A stretch of 32,020 nucleotides of DNA, taken from Arthrobacter sp. SO5 (GTDB lineage: Bacteria > Actinomycetota > Actinomycetes > Actinomycetales > Micrococcaceae). Made by a program: the position numbers and the translations under genes. The stretch is taken from the NCBI RefSeq assembly GCF_020532805.1, contig NZ_MQTQ01000101.1:92882-124901 (forward strand). Direction: 5' to 3'. Shown piece after piece: positions 1-9,781 of the stretch. The notes beneath the pieces were generated by a model. That model was not told the origin of the DNA. It searched no databases and was given only the letters and a program-made list of their open reading frames with translations. Every line of letters begins with the position of its first letter. Positions within the stretch are counted from its first letter, which is position 1.

Positions 1-2547
1 CTCGTTCTCGCGAACACCGTGCGACGCTCCTACGCAGCCCCGTACTGCACCGGTGACTTCACTGCCAGCTGGATCGACGCTGTCGGCACACTAACCCGCG
101 AGCGCGTCGCGACGAAACGCGCCACCTGGAACCGGTGGAACCTTCTCGCGGAAGCCGAACGGGTCTGCGCCGACATCCGCTGCAACTCACCGGCGGACCG
201 CAACACCATGATGGATGCTGTCGCCACCGCCGCAGAAGACCAGTCCGTTCCACTCAACGAGTACCGTTACACCGTCCCCGTAAACGCGCAGCCCGACCTC
301 CGCTTCGCAAACCGCAGCATCTTCGACTTCCACGGCTGCCGGCTCTACACAGACACGGCGACCCTCGCAAATGAGGATGTCGTCATGGTGGCACGGAACG
401 ACGACGGCGGCCCGGCCGTGAGTGCGGCCGTCACCATGGAATCGCTCGCCAACTACAAACACCGCGGTCGGCTCGAGCTCCACAGTGACCAGCGCTCCGC
501 GGCGGCCCAGGTCCTGCTCAGCGGCAACCGGCTTGATGCCGTCGTCGGTCCCGCTGGAACTGGCAAGACCACCACTCTCGGCGCGGTCAAGGCGGCCTGG
601 GAAGCGGAATTCGGGGTCGGTACCGTCGTCGGGCTGGCACCTGCGGCGGCGAGTGCCGACGTCCTCGGGCGAGAGCTGGCGCTTTCCACTGAAAACGTCT
701 CAAAATGGCTCTACGAGTCGGTCGGTCAGGGAGCCGGCCATCGGGCTGCACAGTTCTTCGACACCGAGCAACAGCTCACCGGCGGTGCTACTCCCGGTCC
801 GCCGGCGCTGCGGCTCGCTCAGAGAGCCGTCCGGCTCGCCGCCGAACAGGATAGGTGGAGGTTCCAACCCAACGAGCTGGTCGTCGTCGACGAGGCCTCC
901 ATGGTCTCCACCCTTCAGCTGGCCACGCTGGTACAGCAGGCCCGGGACGCCGGGGCCAAGGTGCTGCTGGTGGGCGACCCCGGTCAATTGGATGCCATTG
1001 ACGCCGGCGGTACGCTCGGCTTGCTCGACCGGCAAGGCAAGACGGTGCGGCTGAGCACCATTTGGCGGTTCGAACAGGAGTGGGAACAGGACGCATCGCT
1101 CAAGCTCCGTGCCGGTGACTTCGCGGTCATCGCTGACTACGACCGGCACCAACGCATCCAACACGGCTCGTACGTCGGTATGGTCGACGAAGCCTACCTG
1201 AGCTGGCAATCGGACCTCCAAGAAGGCCTGTCGTCCATTCTCATCGCGGCCGACAATGACACGGTCAGCATGCTCAACCAGCGAGCCCAGGCCGACCGCG
1301 CCATCCAAGGCACCGTGGACGCGGAACACGCAGTACCGCTCAGCGACGGATCGCGGGCCGGCGCTGGCGACATCGTCATTGCCCGCCGCAATGATCGAAG
1401 CATCTCCGACAGCAGCGGTGACTTCATCCGGAACGGGACCATGCTCGACGTCGTCCGTACAGGCAGGCACAGCGGCTCGCTGACCGCGGTTCGCCGGGAC
1501 ACCGGTTCAACGATCGTTCTTGGCCAAGAGTATGTTGTGTCCTCGGTGGAGCTGGGATATGCGACGACAGCCCACCGTTCGCAGGGCATCACTGTGGACA
1601 CCGGACACACCGTCGTCACCCAGGGCCGGCTCACCCGTGAACTGCTGTACGTGAGCATGACCCGCGGACGATCGGGAAACCACGCGTATGTCAGCGAAAA
1701 CGACCCTTTGGACGACGAGCCACTGGATCCGACCATGCAGGCCTCGTGGCGCCAGATCCTTGGTGAGGTCCTCGCGGCCGAGGGGGCCGAACGTACGGCC
1801 CACGAAGTCCGCGAGGCCGAGCAGTCGAAGGCGGACAGCCTGGAGCACCTCAGTGCCGAATACGACTACCTCGCCCAAATCGCAGCCGCCGAGGACCTCG
1901 TGAAGTTCCTCGATGTTCACTCGCCTGGCAGGGCCGCTGAACTCGAGCAATCACCATCGTGGGGCGCGACTGTCGCAGCGTGGCGCCAGGCCACTGGCGT
2001 TAACCGTCCAAGCACGCAACGTGTTGTCATCGCGGCCCTGCAAACAGACCCGGCAGCTCGAGATATGGCGGCTGTCATCCACTCCCGACTCCGTAAATTT
2101 TTGTCCGGGATGCCCGCAGTGGGAATTGATCCCTTGGCTGAACCTGTCCGCACATCTCGTCCTGACGTGGCCGACATGATCAGCCAGGTTCAGGGCCGGA
2201 TCCAGCAGCGGATGACCAATGTCGCCCGCGACGCCATGATGCGTGACACCGAATGGAAACGGGCGCTCAGGGAGATCTTGGGTCCAGACACGCTTCCGGG
2301 GTATGTGACGGACGTCATTCGCCAAGTTGCCATCCATAGGGACCGATGGGGTATCGATGACTCGCCCTTCCCCCTGGGACCAGTTCCTGACTCTTACGAC
2401 TGGGAACAACAGGAGCAGCGCGCAACGATCGCCCGCCTTGTTGACCAGTCGGCTCTATCGTCTCCCAGCTACAGGCAGGCTTCGAAGTTGCCCGATGACC
2501 CGATTTTGTGGGAGGACCGGCTTATCAATGTCGGCTGGCAAATCTAG
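1..2547 (+). CDS. MobF/TraA-like conjugative relaxase, C-terminal helicase part (5' partial)
   Basis: The frame is open from base 1, so the start and the N-terminal relaxase domain lie outside the window; the GTG at 19 is probably internal. What remains is a superfamily 1 helicase of the TraA/TrwC type, which would unwind and guide the transferred strand in the donor cell. Counting from codon 19, a Walker A motif (GPAGTGKT, about residues 177-184) is followed by a Walker B (LVVVDEASM, about 284) and the C-terminal helicase motifs (TTAHRSQGITVD at about 515 and LLYVSMTRGRSGNH at about 540). The last 270 residues are charged and helical without a recognised domain. The T4SS genes at 12801-21650 and the coupling protein fit a relaxase. 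A plain RecD-like helicase is the alternative, because the catalytic Tyr/His domain is not visible here. Confidence 0.85.
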   Translation, partial: LVLANTVRRSYAAPYCTGDFTASWIDAVGTLTRERVATKRATWNRWNLLAEAERVCADIRCNSPADRNTMMDAVATAAEDQSVPLNEYRYTVPVNAQPDLRFANRSIFDFHGCRLYTDTATLANEDVVMVARNDDGGPAVSAAVTMESLANYKHRGRLELHSDQRSAAAQVLLSGNRLDAVVGPAGTGKTTTLGAVKAAWEAEFGVGTVVGLAPAAASADVLGRELALSTENVSKWLYESVGQGAGHRAAQFFDTEQQLTGGATPGPPALRLAQRAVRLAAEQDRWRFQPNELVVVDEASMVSTLQLATLVQQARDAGAKVLLVGDPGQLDAIDAGGTLGLLDRQGKTVRLSTIWRFEQEWEQDASLKLRAGDFAVIADYDRHQRIQHGSYVGMVDEAYLSWQSDLQEGLSSILIAADNDTVSMLNQRAQADRAIQGTVDAEHAVPLSDGSRAGAGDIVIARRNDRSISDSSGDFIRNGTMLDVVRTGRHSGSLTAVRRDTGSTIVLGQEYVVSSVELGYATTAHRSQGITVDTGHTVVTQGRLTRELLYVSMTRGRSGNHAYVSENDPLDDEPLDPTMQASWRQILGEVLAAEGAERTAHEVREAEQSKADSLEHLSAEYDYLAQIAAAEDLVKFLDVHSPGRAAELEQSPSWGATVAAWRQATGVNRPSTQRVVIAALQTDPAARDMAAVIHSRLRKFLSGMPAVGIDPLAEPVRTSRPDVADMISQVQGRIQQRMTNVARDAMMRDTEWKRALREILGPDTLPGYVTDVIRQVAIHRDRWGIDDSPFPLGPVPDSYDWEQQEQRATIARLVDQSALSSPSYRQASKLPDDPILWEDRLINVGWQI

Positions 2548-2567
2548 ACTGGTCGAGAAGGTAGACC

Positions 2568-3134
2568 ATGGATGCAAACCCAGTCCTGAAGCCGAAGCTT
2601 GCGACGCCCGCGCTAACCCTCGGTAGCGTCGTCGTCTCTACCTGCGCCGCGTATCTTCTCGGAATAGCGGCCGTTAACTGGCCGCCTAACTCCGTCCTAC
2701 TGGTGGCCTCGTTTGCCGTTCTCCTGATAACTGCTGCTACTGGCGCTGCCTGGTTGGCCCGAATCCACCGGCAACGCGCATGGACGGCGGCAGCAAATGA
2801 AAAGTGGACTGACTTCGACGACACGAAGCGCACTCACCGCACAACAGCAGAGATCACCGTGCTGAGCGTCGATGCCCTCCAACCCACAGGGTCTTGGATA
2901 ACGATCCGGTGGAACCGTTTTGATCATATTCAGCACGCATGGATAGAAGCTCTACGTGAGCCCATCTGGCCCGGCGCCGTTCTCCTGATTTCGCCGGATC
3001 CGGCGCAGCTTAGGCCCGGAGCGCCTTGGCCCACGACGTACTACATTCAGGCTTCGAATTGCCTGGCATGGGCGCCACCCAAGAAAGAAACGAAAAGGGC
3101 ACGCCCTAGCCTCGCGGCCGACCCGTTCAGCTAG
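2568..3134 (+). CDS. Hypothetical membrane protein downstream of the relaxase
   Basis: This is a 188-residue protein starting 20 nt after the relaxase stop, with a good ribosome site (GAGAAGG at 2555-2561) before ATG 2568, so it is probably cotranscribed with the relaxase. Residues about 14-37 and 41-62 form two hydrophobic segments with a short link containing NWPPNS. A basic stretch (ARIHRQRAW) follows, suggesting a cytoplasmic C-terminal domain of about 120 residues. That domain has no motif I recognise. Its place suggests an accessory transfer or mating-pair function, but this is inferred from position only. Confidence 0.7.
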   Translation: MDANPVLKPKLATPALTLGSVVVSTCAAYLLGIAAVNWPPNSVLLVASFAVLLITAATGAAWLARIHRQRAWTAAANEKWTDFDDTKRTHRTTAEITVLSVDALQPTGSWITIRWNRFDHIQHAWIEALREPIWPGAVLLISPDPAQLRPGAPWPTTYYIQASNCLAWAPPKKETKRARPSLAADPFS

Positions 3135-3326
3135 TTCTTTAGGCTTACCTTGGTCCACTGAGTCAATATCAATAAGCATGAACGGAAGGTCAACCATCAC
3201 ACGGGACCGCAATTCCGTTCGCATCCGGAGTCGAATGTACTCGGATCGTTCACATGCGGGCAGGCCTAACTTCCTTCAAGCGCAGTGCTCGACTTATCAC
3301 CGCCCCCACTGCGACGAGGAGATTTC

Positions 3327-4109
3327 GTGTCAAGGAGGGCGATGCACGAGTACTTCCAATACATTCAAGGAATGTGTCCACTGGATGGCAGTACTCCCGA
3401 CGACTTTTCTGGAGTCGATTTTGCGACATACGTTTGCGCTGCTCAGATCTACGACGAGCGAAAAGTTGAGGATCAGGTGTCCAAGGTCGTTGAGGACTTT
3501 TTTGAGACACGGGGGCTGCCGGCTCGCCGCTGTTCGATCGACGGCCTAGGTGCGGCCGCAGGTGGCGGCTCCTGGATGGATCTCTACATGTGGGTGAAGG
3601 AAAATTGGGATTTCCTGCAACCAATCGCCTCTGCGTTCATCGGCTTCGCCATTGGGGTTACCACCAAGTGGAAGAATTTCAGGAGACGACTCGACAACAA
3701 GGTCCTTGACCGACACATGCCCTCGATTGTTCTTGAAATCGGCGCGCGCACCAAGGGCACCGACGTGAATGCATCTGGGGAAAACTCGCGATCGTTGAAC
3801 AGTCTCCTAAGGCTCGTCCCCGCACTTGATGAAGCCTTGCGCGATCAACTGCCAGACCAGAAGTTTTCCATTCGCGTCGTTAGTCTTTCAGAAAACGATC
3901 CGTCGCGACTCGCACTGTTCAAAGTCGAACGCATAACGAAGGCGGATATTGCCCGGGTTATGCGCTACTTCAAAAAAATAGAAAACGATCCCGATACTTA
4001 TGCCATCTCACTTCATCGACAACTCGGCTTTATTCCACGCCTTCGACGTAATCACGGCGTCTCGGCATACGGAAGCCTCATTAGGGGCTCAACAACGAAT
4101 CCTGAATAG
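3327..4109 (+). CDS. Unrecognised protein with one central membrane segment
   Basis: The frame is open from a GTG at 3285. The best start is GTG 3327, which has GAGGAG five bases upstream; ATG 3342 has AGGAGG only three bases upstream and is the alternative. The product is about 260 residues: an N-terminal part rich in acidic and aromatic residues, one hydrophobic stretch (LQPIASAFIGFAIGVTTKWK, about residues 95-115), a strongly basic following segment, and a C-terminal domain of about 130 residues with alternating strands and helices. No enzyme motif was recognised. It lies convergent to hsdS, between the transfer gene and the restriction operon, and its base composition is less GC-rich than the relaxase. 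A cargo or defence-associated gene is a guess from position. Confidence 0.6.
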   Translation: MSRRAMHEYFQYIQGMCPLDGSTPDDFSGVDFATYVCAAQIYDERKVEDQVSKVVEDFFETRGLPARRCSIDGLGAAAGGGSWMDLYMWVKENWDFLQPIASAFIGFAIGVTTKWKNFRRRLDNKVLDRHMPSIVLEIGARTKGTDVNASGENSRSLNSLLRLVPALDEALRDQLPDQKFSIRVVSLSENDPSRLALFKVERITKADIARVMRYFKKIENDPDTYAISLHRQLGFIPRLRRNHGVSAYGSLIRGSTTNPE

Positions 4110-4145
4110 AGCAGGGAGCGCCACCGAACGTACCGTGCCCTGCTC
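4109..4145. terminator. Inverted repeat between convergent genes, possible terminator
   Basis: GAGCAGGG (4109-4116) pairs with CCCTGCTC (4138-4145) around a 21-nt loop. It overlaps the last base of the stop codon of the gene at 3327-4109 and faces the end of hsdS. There is no clear T run, so intrinsic termination is uncertain. Confidence 0.35.
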
Positions 4146-4305
4146 CCAGTTGGGGCTTGTTACTATTTCCCGCTGCTCAGCCTAAGAGTCTTCTAATAGG
4201 CCTTCCCTTCCACTGTTTTCCAGATGACTCCAACGGAAACGGCCTCATGAGTAGTTCCAAGCGAACCAACGACGGACTCAGTACATACATCGAGTCAATT
4301 TGCGG

Positions 4306-5652
4306 TCACGCATCCGCTGTAGCGGCCTGGGCAAGCTTGCCTCGGAGGGCCTTCGCAAGGATAGCTTGACCCACTCGATCGAGATGCTGGCTCGCTGCGT
4401 CAATCTGTCCCAGCCCATTGCGGCTTACCCTCAGCAGTTCGCGAACTCTCCGAACAATTTCCCTTTGCTCATCAATTGGTGGGAGAGGCAAAGGCATGGC
4501 GCCAAGCTTGGTGCCATTGATATTTGACTGGCTAACACCGTCGGTCTTGACGCCGCGAGCCCATGCACGGCCCCATGCCGAGTTAAGCCAGTAATTGACG
4601 AAATCGGGCTCAGCAACATCGGACGCGAATCTGACGCGGATGAGATATGAAGCAAAGGTCATGGTGCCTGGGTCATGAAAGACTGCGCTCTTGCCAACCA
4701 ATTGTGGGCTATTCGTTCGATTAAATAGCAGATCCCCGTCCGCGAGTAGCAGCGACTGGACTTCCTCGTCCAGGGGACAGTATTTGAGATCGCTCGTCTC
4801 CAGCAGTCCATCTTGAATGTTGCCCATTCGCAGCATCGGCACTCCGGACGAAGTAGAGGCAGCCTTTCGCGAGGTCCCATACTCCAACAAAACGGAAGCC
4901 TGTCGTACCGTGCTTAAGACATAGGTTTCTGGAAGCTCGGGGAGATCGAGCTCCGGACCATCGCCCGCACTCTTCTTTCGGCTCTTCACGAGTCTTTCGC
5001 CTAATCGCACCAGCGCATCTGCAACGGTCGGGGCTTCGGAGTGTTCAAGCCGCCAATCCGCAGTGAGCCTGCCTGAGCAGGCAGCCACCAAGACCGCCTG
5101 CCGGTAGTTCGTAAGCAGCCCTCGAGCACGGTTGAGATTGTCTCTAGCGGTCGTGCGACGTTCCTCAACGGCGGCCAGGCGCTGCACGATGCGCCGCTGC
5201 TCCGGAAGTGGCGGCACGGCGAGCTCGAACTGCGACAGCGATTTCCAGGACGTCCTCGGAAGTTCCATGCCAGCGGACGATTGGTGTGCGAATTGAACGA
5301 ACGCATTCGAGTTCATGACGCGTGCCAGGTACTCGACTGTTAGGTCAGCAGTGTCCTGGAAAACCAAGATGTCCGTTGATGCAATTCCGTCGAAGTCCGG
5401 AAGCGCCACTTTGTTCAAGTAGGGCCGGAGTTTGCCGTAAAGGAGATCACCAGCCCTAAATGCAACTTTTTCACTCCTAACGTCACGACCGCTGCCCCGG
5501 CCCAGAACGCGGCGGCTGTGCGCCTCGATGTGCTCCAACCCGATGTAGTTTGCGTCTGGCGCGTCTGCCGGCGAAACTTTCTCGGATATAGGCGCAGTAA
5601 CGGACCCAAGGCGCCGCCAGCGCCACCCGTCTGGCAGGTCGAGCGATTCCAT
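4306..5652 (-). CDS. hsdS: Type I restriction-modification specificity subunit HsdS
   Basis: This 448-residue protein is the DNA-recognition subunit of a type I R-M enzyme; it assembles with two HsdM for methylation and also with HsdR for cleavage. Two target-recognition domains are visible, each starting with a strand-rich region (about residues 8-150 and 243-390). Each ends in a typical repeat, PPLPEQRRIVQRLAAVEERR near 147 and PPIDEQREIVRRVRELL near 390, followed by conserved helical spacers. The length fits the family, with both domains intact. Its ATG shares one base with the hsdM stop (TGATG at 5650-5654), so translation is probably coupled. The target sequence cannot be read from this. 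Confidence 0.93.
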   Translation of the reverse strand: MESLDLPDGWRWRRLGSVTAPISEKVSPADAPDANYIGLEHIEAHSRRVLGRGSGRDVRSEKVAFRAGDLLYGKLRPYLNKVALPDFDGIASTDILVFQDTADLTVEYLARVMNSNAFVQFAHQSSAGMELPRTSWKSLSQFELAVPPLPEQRRIVQRLAAVEERRTTARDNLNRARGLLTNYRQAVLVAACSGRLTADWRLEHSEAPTVADALVRLGERLVKSRKKSAGDGPELDLPELPETYVLSTVRQASVLLEYGTSRKAASTSSGVPMLRMGNIQDGLLETSDLKYCPLDEEVQSLLLADGDLLFNRTNSPQLVGKSAVFHDPGTMTFASYLIRVRFASDVAEPDFVNYWLNSAWGRAWARGVKTDGVSQSNINGTKLGAMPLPLPPIDEQREIVRRVRELLRVSRNGLGQIDAASQHLDRVGQAILAKALRGKLAQAATADA

Positions 5653-7106
5653 CAGGCGTCTACCTCGTCTGCTACGAAGTGGCGCAACCCCTCCATCTCG
5701 GCCACAGCGGCCTGCAATTCCGCAAGCGCAGAACTCAAGAGCTCCGCCGGATCACCGATTTCGTCTGGGTCGTCCAACTCCTCATCGCGCAGCCACTTGA
5801 AGCTGTCGATCTTGTAATCGCGGTGCTTAACCTCATCCATGCCAAACACACGCCACCGACCGTCGCCTGACATGTCCTCGCGACGGGGTGACAGGCCATT
5901 GGGGTCAGTACCGTAACAGGCCATGAACTCGTCAAAAAAATCGTCCGTCAGGGGACGCGCAACCTTTGTGATTTTCGGGATGTTCGCGCGGGCGTCAAAG
6001 ATCCAAACTTTCGTCGTTGGTCTGCCCTTAGTGAAGAAGATTACGTTTGTGTTGGTTCCCTCGGTATACGGCGTGAAAGTACCCCGCGGGCACCGAAGAA
6101 CGGTGTGGACGTCCGCATCCTTCATCAATATTTCGAAGACTTCACCCGCCTTATCCGCGAAGAGCACGTTGTCCGGCACGACAACGGCGGCGCGGCCGCC
6201 CACCTTCAGAATGGTCAGGATGTGCTGCAGGAAGTTGAGCTGCTTGTTAGCCGTCTCGATTGTGAAGTCCTCGCGCTGCGGCACCTGGCTGGCGCCCCGG
6301 TTGCCGAACGGCGGGTTGGTCAGGACCACATTGAATCGCTCGCTGCCAGGAACCTCGTAAATGGAGTCGCCAAGCGATATCTGTGGCTCTACTTGATGCA
6401 AATAGAGATTCATGAGGGCTAGACGTCGTGGCCGTGCGACCAGCTCCTGGCCATAATACGTCGACGTCTTTACTCGACGGGCCGTCTCACGGTCGAGCGC
6501 GCCGCCGGTCTGTTCTTTCAGCCACTCATAGGCGGCCACCAGGAATCCACCGGTCCCGCAAGCGGGATCGGTGATCGAGAATGACTGATTGGCGCGAGGA
6601 TCTGGCTGAATCAGGCTTACCATGGCACGAATCAATGGACGCGGCGTGAAGTACTGACCGGCACCCTTCTTGCCTTCGGCGGCTGACTTCTCCAACAATC
6701 CTTCAAAGGCAGCGGCCTTGACGTCGACTTCAAGGCTGGTCCACTCGGTCTCGTCGATAGCCTTGACGAGGCGAGCGAGCGTTGCCGGATTAGCCAGTCG
6801 ATTCTGCGCGCCACCGAAAATGTCGCCCAACATTCCAGGCTGTTTGCCGAGCGTAATGAGAGCTTTTGTGTAGTGCGCCGTCAGGTCGGTGCCCGACTGC
6901 TTTCGAAGAAAGGGCCAGTCGCAGGGTACCTGCACCTTCTCGCCGTTATCTTTCTCGTCTGCATACGCCGGCAGGTCGATGCCCTGCTCATCGGCCATCT
7001 TGAGAAAAAGCATGTAGGTCAGCTGCTCGATGTAGTCACCGTAGTCCACGCCGTCGTGGCGCAGCGTCGAGGCGTAGCCCCATAGTTTTCCTACAACGTC
7101 GGTCAT
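5652..7106 (-). CDS. hsdM: Type I restriction-modification DNA methyltransferase HsdM
   Basis: This is an N6-adenine methyltransferase, the modification subunit. The SAM-binding motif is DPACGTGGF (about residue 182) and the catalytic motif is NPPF (about 265). An N-terminal helical domain (GKLWGYASTLRHDGVDYGDY, then MLFLKMADEQ) is typical of HsdM. I prefer ATG 7106, giving 484 residues, over the in-frame ATG at 7142. Position 7106 forms an ATGA overlap with the hsdR stop and gives the family's usual N-terminus, whereas 7142 would run 40 nt into hsdR without a ribosome site. It is the middle gene of the hsdR-hsdM-hsdS operon. Confidence 0.94.
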   Translation of the reverse strand: MTDVVGKLWGYASTLRHDGVDYGDYIEQLTYMLFLKMADEQGIDLPAYADEKDNGEKVQVPCDWPFLRKQSGTDLTAHYTKALITLGKQPGMLGDIFGGAQNRLANPATLARLVKAIDETEWTSLEVDVKAAAFEGLLEKSAAEGKKGAGQYFTPRPLIRAMVSLIQPDPRANQSFSITDPACGTGGFLVAAYEWLKEQTGGALDRETARRVKTSTYYGQELVARPRRLALMNLYLHQVEPQISLGDSIYEVPGSERFNVVLTNPPFGNRGASQVPQREDFTIETANKQLNFLQHILTILKVGGRAAVVVPDNVLFADKAGEVFEILMKDADVHTVLRCPRGTFTPYTEGTNTNVIFFTKGRPTTKVWIFDARANIPKITKVARPLTDDFFDEFMACYGTDPNGLSPRREDMSGDGRWRVFGMDEVKHRDYKIDSFKWLRDEELDDPDEIGDPAELLSSALAELQAAVAEMEGLRHFVADEVDA

Positions 7107-9781
7107 GTGACGACCAGCTCCTCGTTTAGTTGTGCTAGCCATTCGTCCAGCTGTTGATCGAAGGCGCGATTAGCGCGGCCCCAACCGCCACGGGCGGAGA
7201 GGATCGGGATGAGGTTGAAGTCATCGCGTTCGATCGACAGGTTGGCCACCAGATGTCTCTCGATCAAGGCGATCCACAGTTGTTGCTCGTCGGTCAGGCT
7301 TCGCCCGGCCGTCACCCTGGCAACGGCAGCACTTACGCGCTCCTCGGCCGTTAAAAGCGGCGCTGTCTCGGCAGCGGCATGCTTGACCATCGAAATGATA
7401 TCGACCAGCGCCTTACTGTACTTGGCGCGGTGGGCCCGCTCCAAGTTCGCCTCGGTAAAGTGCTCAGGCGCCCGACTTAGCGCCTGACGCAACTCGGTCA
7501 AGGCAGCTGGGTTCCAGCTCTTCGGGCGCTGCAAGAGCACGCCGAGGGCGTCGATTGCACCGGCCTCCGCGCGCACAAAGTCTGCGAACGCCGTCAGATA
7601 GTCGTCGGGCTTGTACTCTTGACCGGTCGTGCCGCGGATCAGCCACTCGGAGCTGACCTCGTCAACTGCGGTGGTGGCGACGACAAAACTGCGGCCGCCG
7701 CGAGGATAGGTCTCGAGCAATCGCTGGAACGCGGGGTCGCGGAGCACGCCCATCGTGGGAGTGAACGCGCTACGTAGCAAGGTTGGTAGCTGGCTTGACC
7801 AGTCGCCGATGTCGCCGTCCGGCACGAAGGCCGCAAAGGCCTCGTAGGCCTCGCCGCTCATCCCCTTGGCAACGCGCTGCAGACGCTTGACCAGGCGTCG
7901 AACGTTATGGTCGCGATCTTTGTTCTGCCAGATCTCCTCAATAATCTGGGCAATCGTCTTGTTATCACTCGCCGCCGGCTCGGCGGTGATACCGGTGGTG
8001 TTTTTGAAGTATGCCAGCAGGCTGCCGTCGAAGCAGTCGAAGACGACGAAGTGATCTTTGTCCGGCGCTTTGTCGCCCCCGAGGCGCGTTCCGCGCCCTA
8101 GCATCTGCTCGAACAGAATGCGTGACTTGACGGGGCGGAGGAAGACAATGAATTCCAAGTCAGGGATGTCGACGCCCGTCGTCAGCATGTCAACGGTGAC
8201 AGTAATCCCAGGGTTTGGACGATTTCGGAACTCGCGGATCCGTTGCAACGGTCGATCGACCCGGCCAGTGATTTTGGACACGAAATCGTCCCCCCGTCCA
8301 AAAACCCCACGCGCCAAGTCCACCAATTGGTCAGCATGCGAGACATGCGGCAAGTCGTTGGCCGCGAATATAAGTGTTTTGGGAAAGCGTCCGCGTTCAG
8401 CCTCGAAGTCGTCGGTGTAGCGCTTCAGTTCCTCAAGGATCTTGCGGTTGGAGTCCGGCGCAGTGACTTTTCGCTCGATCTCACTGGCATCGAAGGCTCG
8501 TTCATCCTCGAGTAGATCGAGCCGTATGTCACCGGTTTCGGGATCAACTTCGTCTATTTGATCACCCTCGCGCAGGAAGACGCCGTTTATGCGCACGTTT
8601 GACTTGACCTTGACGACGTCATAATCCACAAGGTAGCCCTCGCGTACCGCACGCTCGTACTCATAGCGGAATACCGTGTGCTCAAAGTAGGCGGCGGTGT
8701 GGGCCGCCGGTGTGGCCGTCAAACCTATTTTGATGGCATCGAAGTGGTCCAGAGTGTCACGCCAGACAGCGCGGTCCCTTGCCGAGTAGCCGCGGTGACA
8801 CTCATCTGCGACGATCAAATCGAAGGCATGGATGGGTAGGTCCAGCTGCTCAACATCGGCGTCAACCTCGTCATCGTCGATGCGCAAAGCACCGACCCCC
8901 CCGAACAGGTTCATCGACATACGCTGGATTGTTGCCACGTAGACGAACGCGTCACCTAGTTTCGGCGTAGTGAGCAGCGAGGTCGGCATGACGGTAGCGT
9001 CGAACTTATCCTCGTCGCCGAGATCCTCCGGCCTGAAGGCCTGCGAATATACCGGGTAGATCTTGTCGAACTTGAGTCCTGGCTCCGCCTCGAACGAAGC
9101 GAAGGCTCTGACGGTTTGGGCAGCCAATGCCCTACGGTCTACTAGGAACAGCACGCGGCGGGCCACGCCTGATTTCATCAACCGGTAGATCTGGTTGACG
9201 CTCATGAGTGTCTTGCCCGTTCCTGTAGCCATGGTGACGAGCATCTTTCGCCTACCGCCGATGAGGGCATCCTCAACTGCTTGGTTAGCTTCGACCTGAT
9301 AGCGACGAATACCCGGCTTGAATGGCATGCCACTCAGACTCGCAAACTCAGCACTCGAGTCCCGCGCCAACATTTCGCTGAGGGCAGCCGGCGTATGGAA
9401 GGCTGAAACCTGCCGGGACCGACTAGCTTCCCGCCGTACGTCGCGAAAGTGAATCTGCTCGCCATTCGTCGAATACAGGAACGGAACGCCGAACTCACCG
9501 CGAATCAGCTTTGGAACGGCGATGCCGCGCGAATAGCGCTCCGCCTGGGTGAGGACGCCCTGAGGACCGACAGTGGATTTCTTGGCCTCAACTACGCCCC
9601 GAATGGCCCCCTCGTCGCAAAGGACGTAGTCGGCAAGACCGGCCGCCGTTGGCCACTCTTCAACCGCGGTAGGATCGCCCGGAACCGAGTTACTTACGGC
9701 TTTCCTCGATGCCACCGTCCACCCGGCTTTTCTAAGGCGGGGATCAATTCGCTTTTTTCGGGTTACTGCTTCGCTTGGCAT
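7103..9781 (-). CDS. hsdR: Type I restriction endonuclease/translocase subunit HsdR (EcoEI-like)
   Basis: This 892-residue subunit cleaves unmodified DNA after ATP-driven translocation. An N-terminal nuclease region shows the acidic core D...VVEAKK (near residue 63). SF2 motor motifs follow: Walker A ATGTGKT (about 185), DECH box (about 326), GLTATP, TTGVDIPDLE, and QMLGRGTRLG. The long helical C-terminal region resembles that of EcoEI-type R subunits. The frame is open further upstream to 9853, but ATG 9781 has AAGGGA at good spacing and gives a normal N-terminus (MPSEAVTRKKRIDPRLRKAG). It is the first gene of the operon, so the operon promoter should lie in 9782-10153. Confidence 0.94.
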   Translation of the reverse strand: MPSEAVTRKKRIDPRLRKAGWTVASRKAVSNSVPGDPTAVEEWPTAAGLADYVLCDEGAIRGVVEAKKSTVGPQGVLTQAERYSRGIAVPKLIRGEFGVPFLYSTNGEQIHFRDVRREASRSRQVSAFHTPAALSEMLARDSSAEFASLSGMPFKPGIRRYQVEANQAVEDALIGGRRKMLVTMATGTGKTLMSVNQIYRLMKSGVARRVLFLVDRRALAAQTVRAFASFEAEPGLKFDKIYPVYSQAFRPEDLGDEDKFDATVMPTSLLTTPKLGDAFVYVATIQRMSMNLFGGVGALRIDDDEVDADVEQLDLPIHAFDLIVADECHRGYSARDRAVWRDTLDHFDAIKIGLTATPAAHTAAYFEHTVFRYEYERAVREGYLVDYDVVKVKSNVRINGVFLREGDQIDEVDPETGDIRLDLLEDERAFDASEIERKVTAPDSNRKILEELKRYTDDFEAERGRFPKTLIFAANDLPHVSHADQLVDLARGVFGRGDDFVSKITGRVDRPLQRIREFRNRPNPGITVTVDMLTTGVDIPDLEFIVFLRPVKSRILFEQMLGRGTRLGGDKAPDKDHFVVFDCFDGSLLAYFKNTTGITAEPAASDNKTIAQIIEEIWQNKDRDHNVRRLVKRLQRVAKGMSGEAYEAFAAFVPDGDIGDWSSQLPTLLRSAFTPTMGVLRDPAFQRLLETYPRGGRSFVVATTAVDEVSSEWLIRGTTGQEYKPDDYLTAFADFVRAEAGAIDALGVLLQRPKSWNPAALTELRQALSRAPEHFTEANLERAHRAKYSKALVDIISMVKHAAAETAPLLTAEERVSAAVARVTAGRSLTDEQQLWIALIERHLVANLSIERDDFNLIPILSARGGWGRANRAFDQQLDEWLAQLNEELVVT

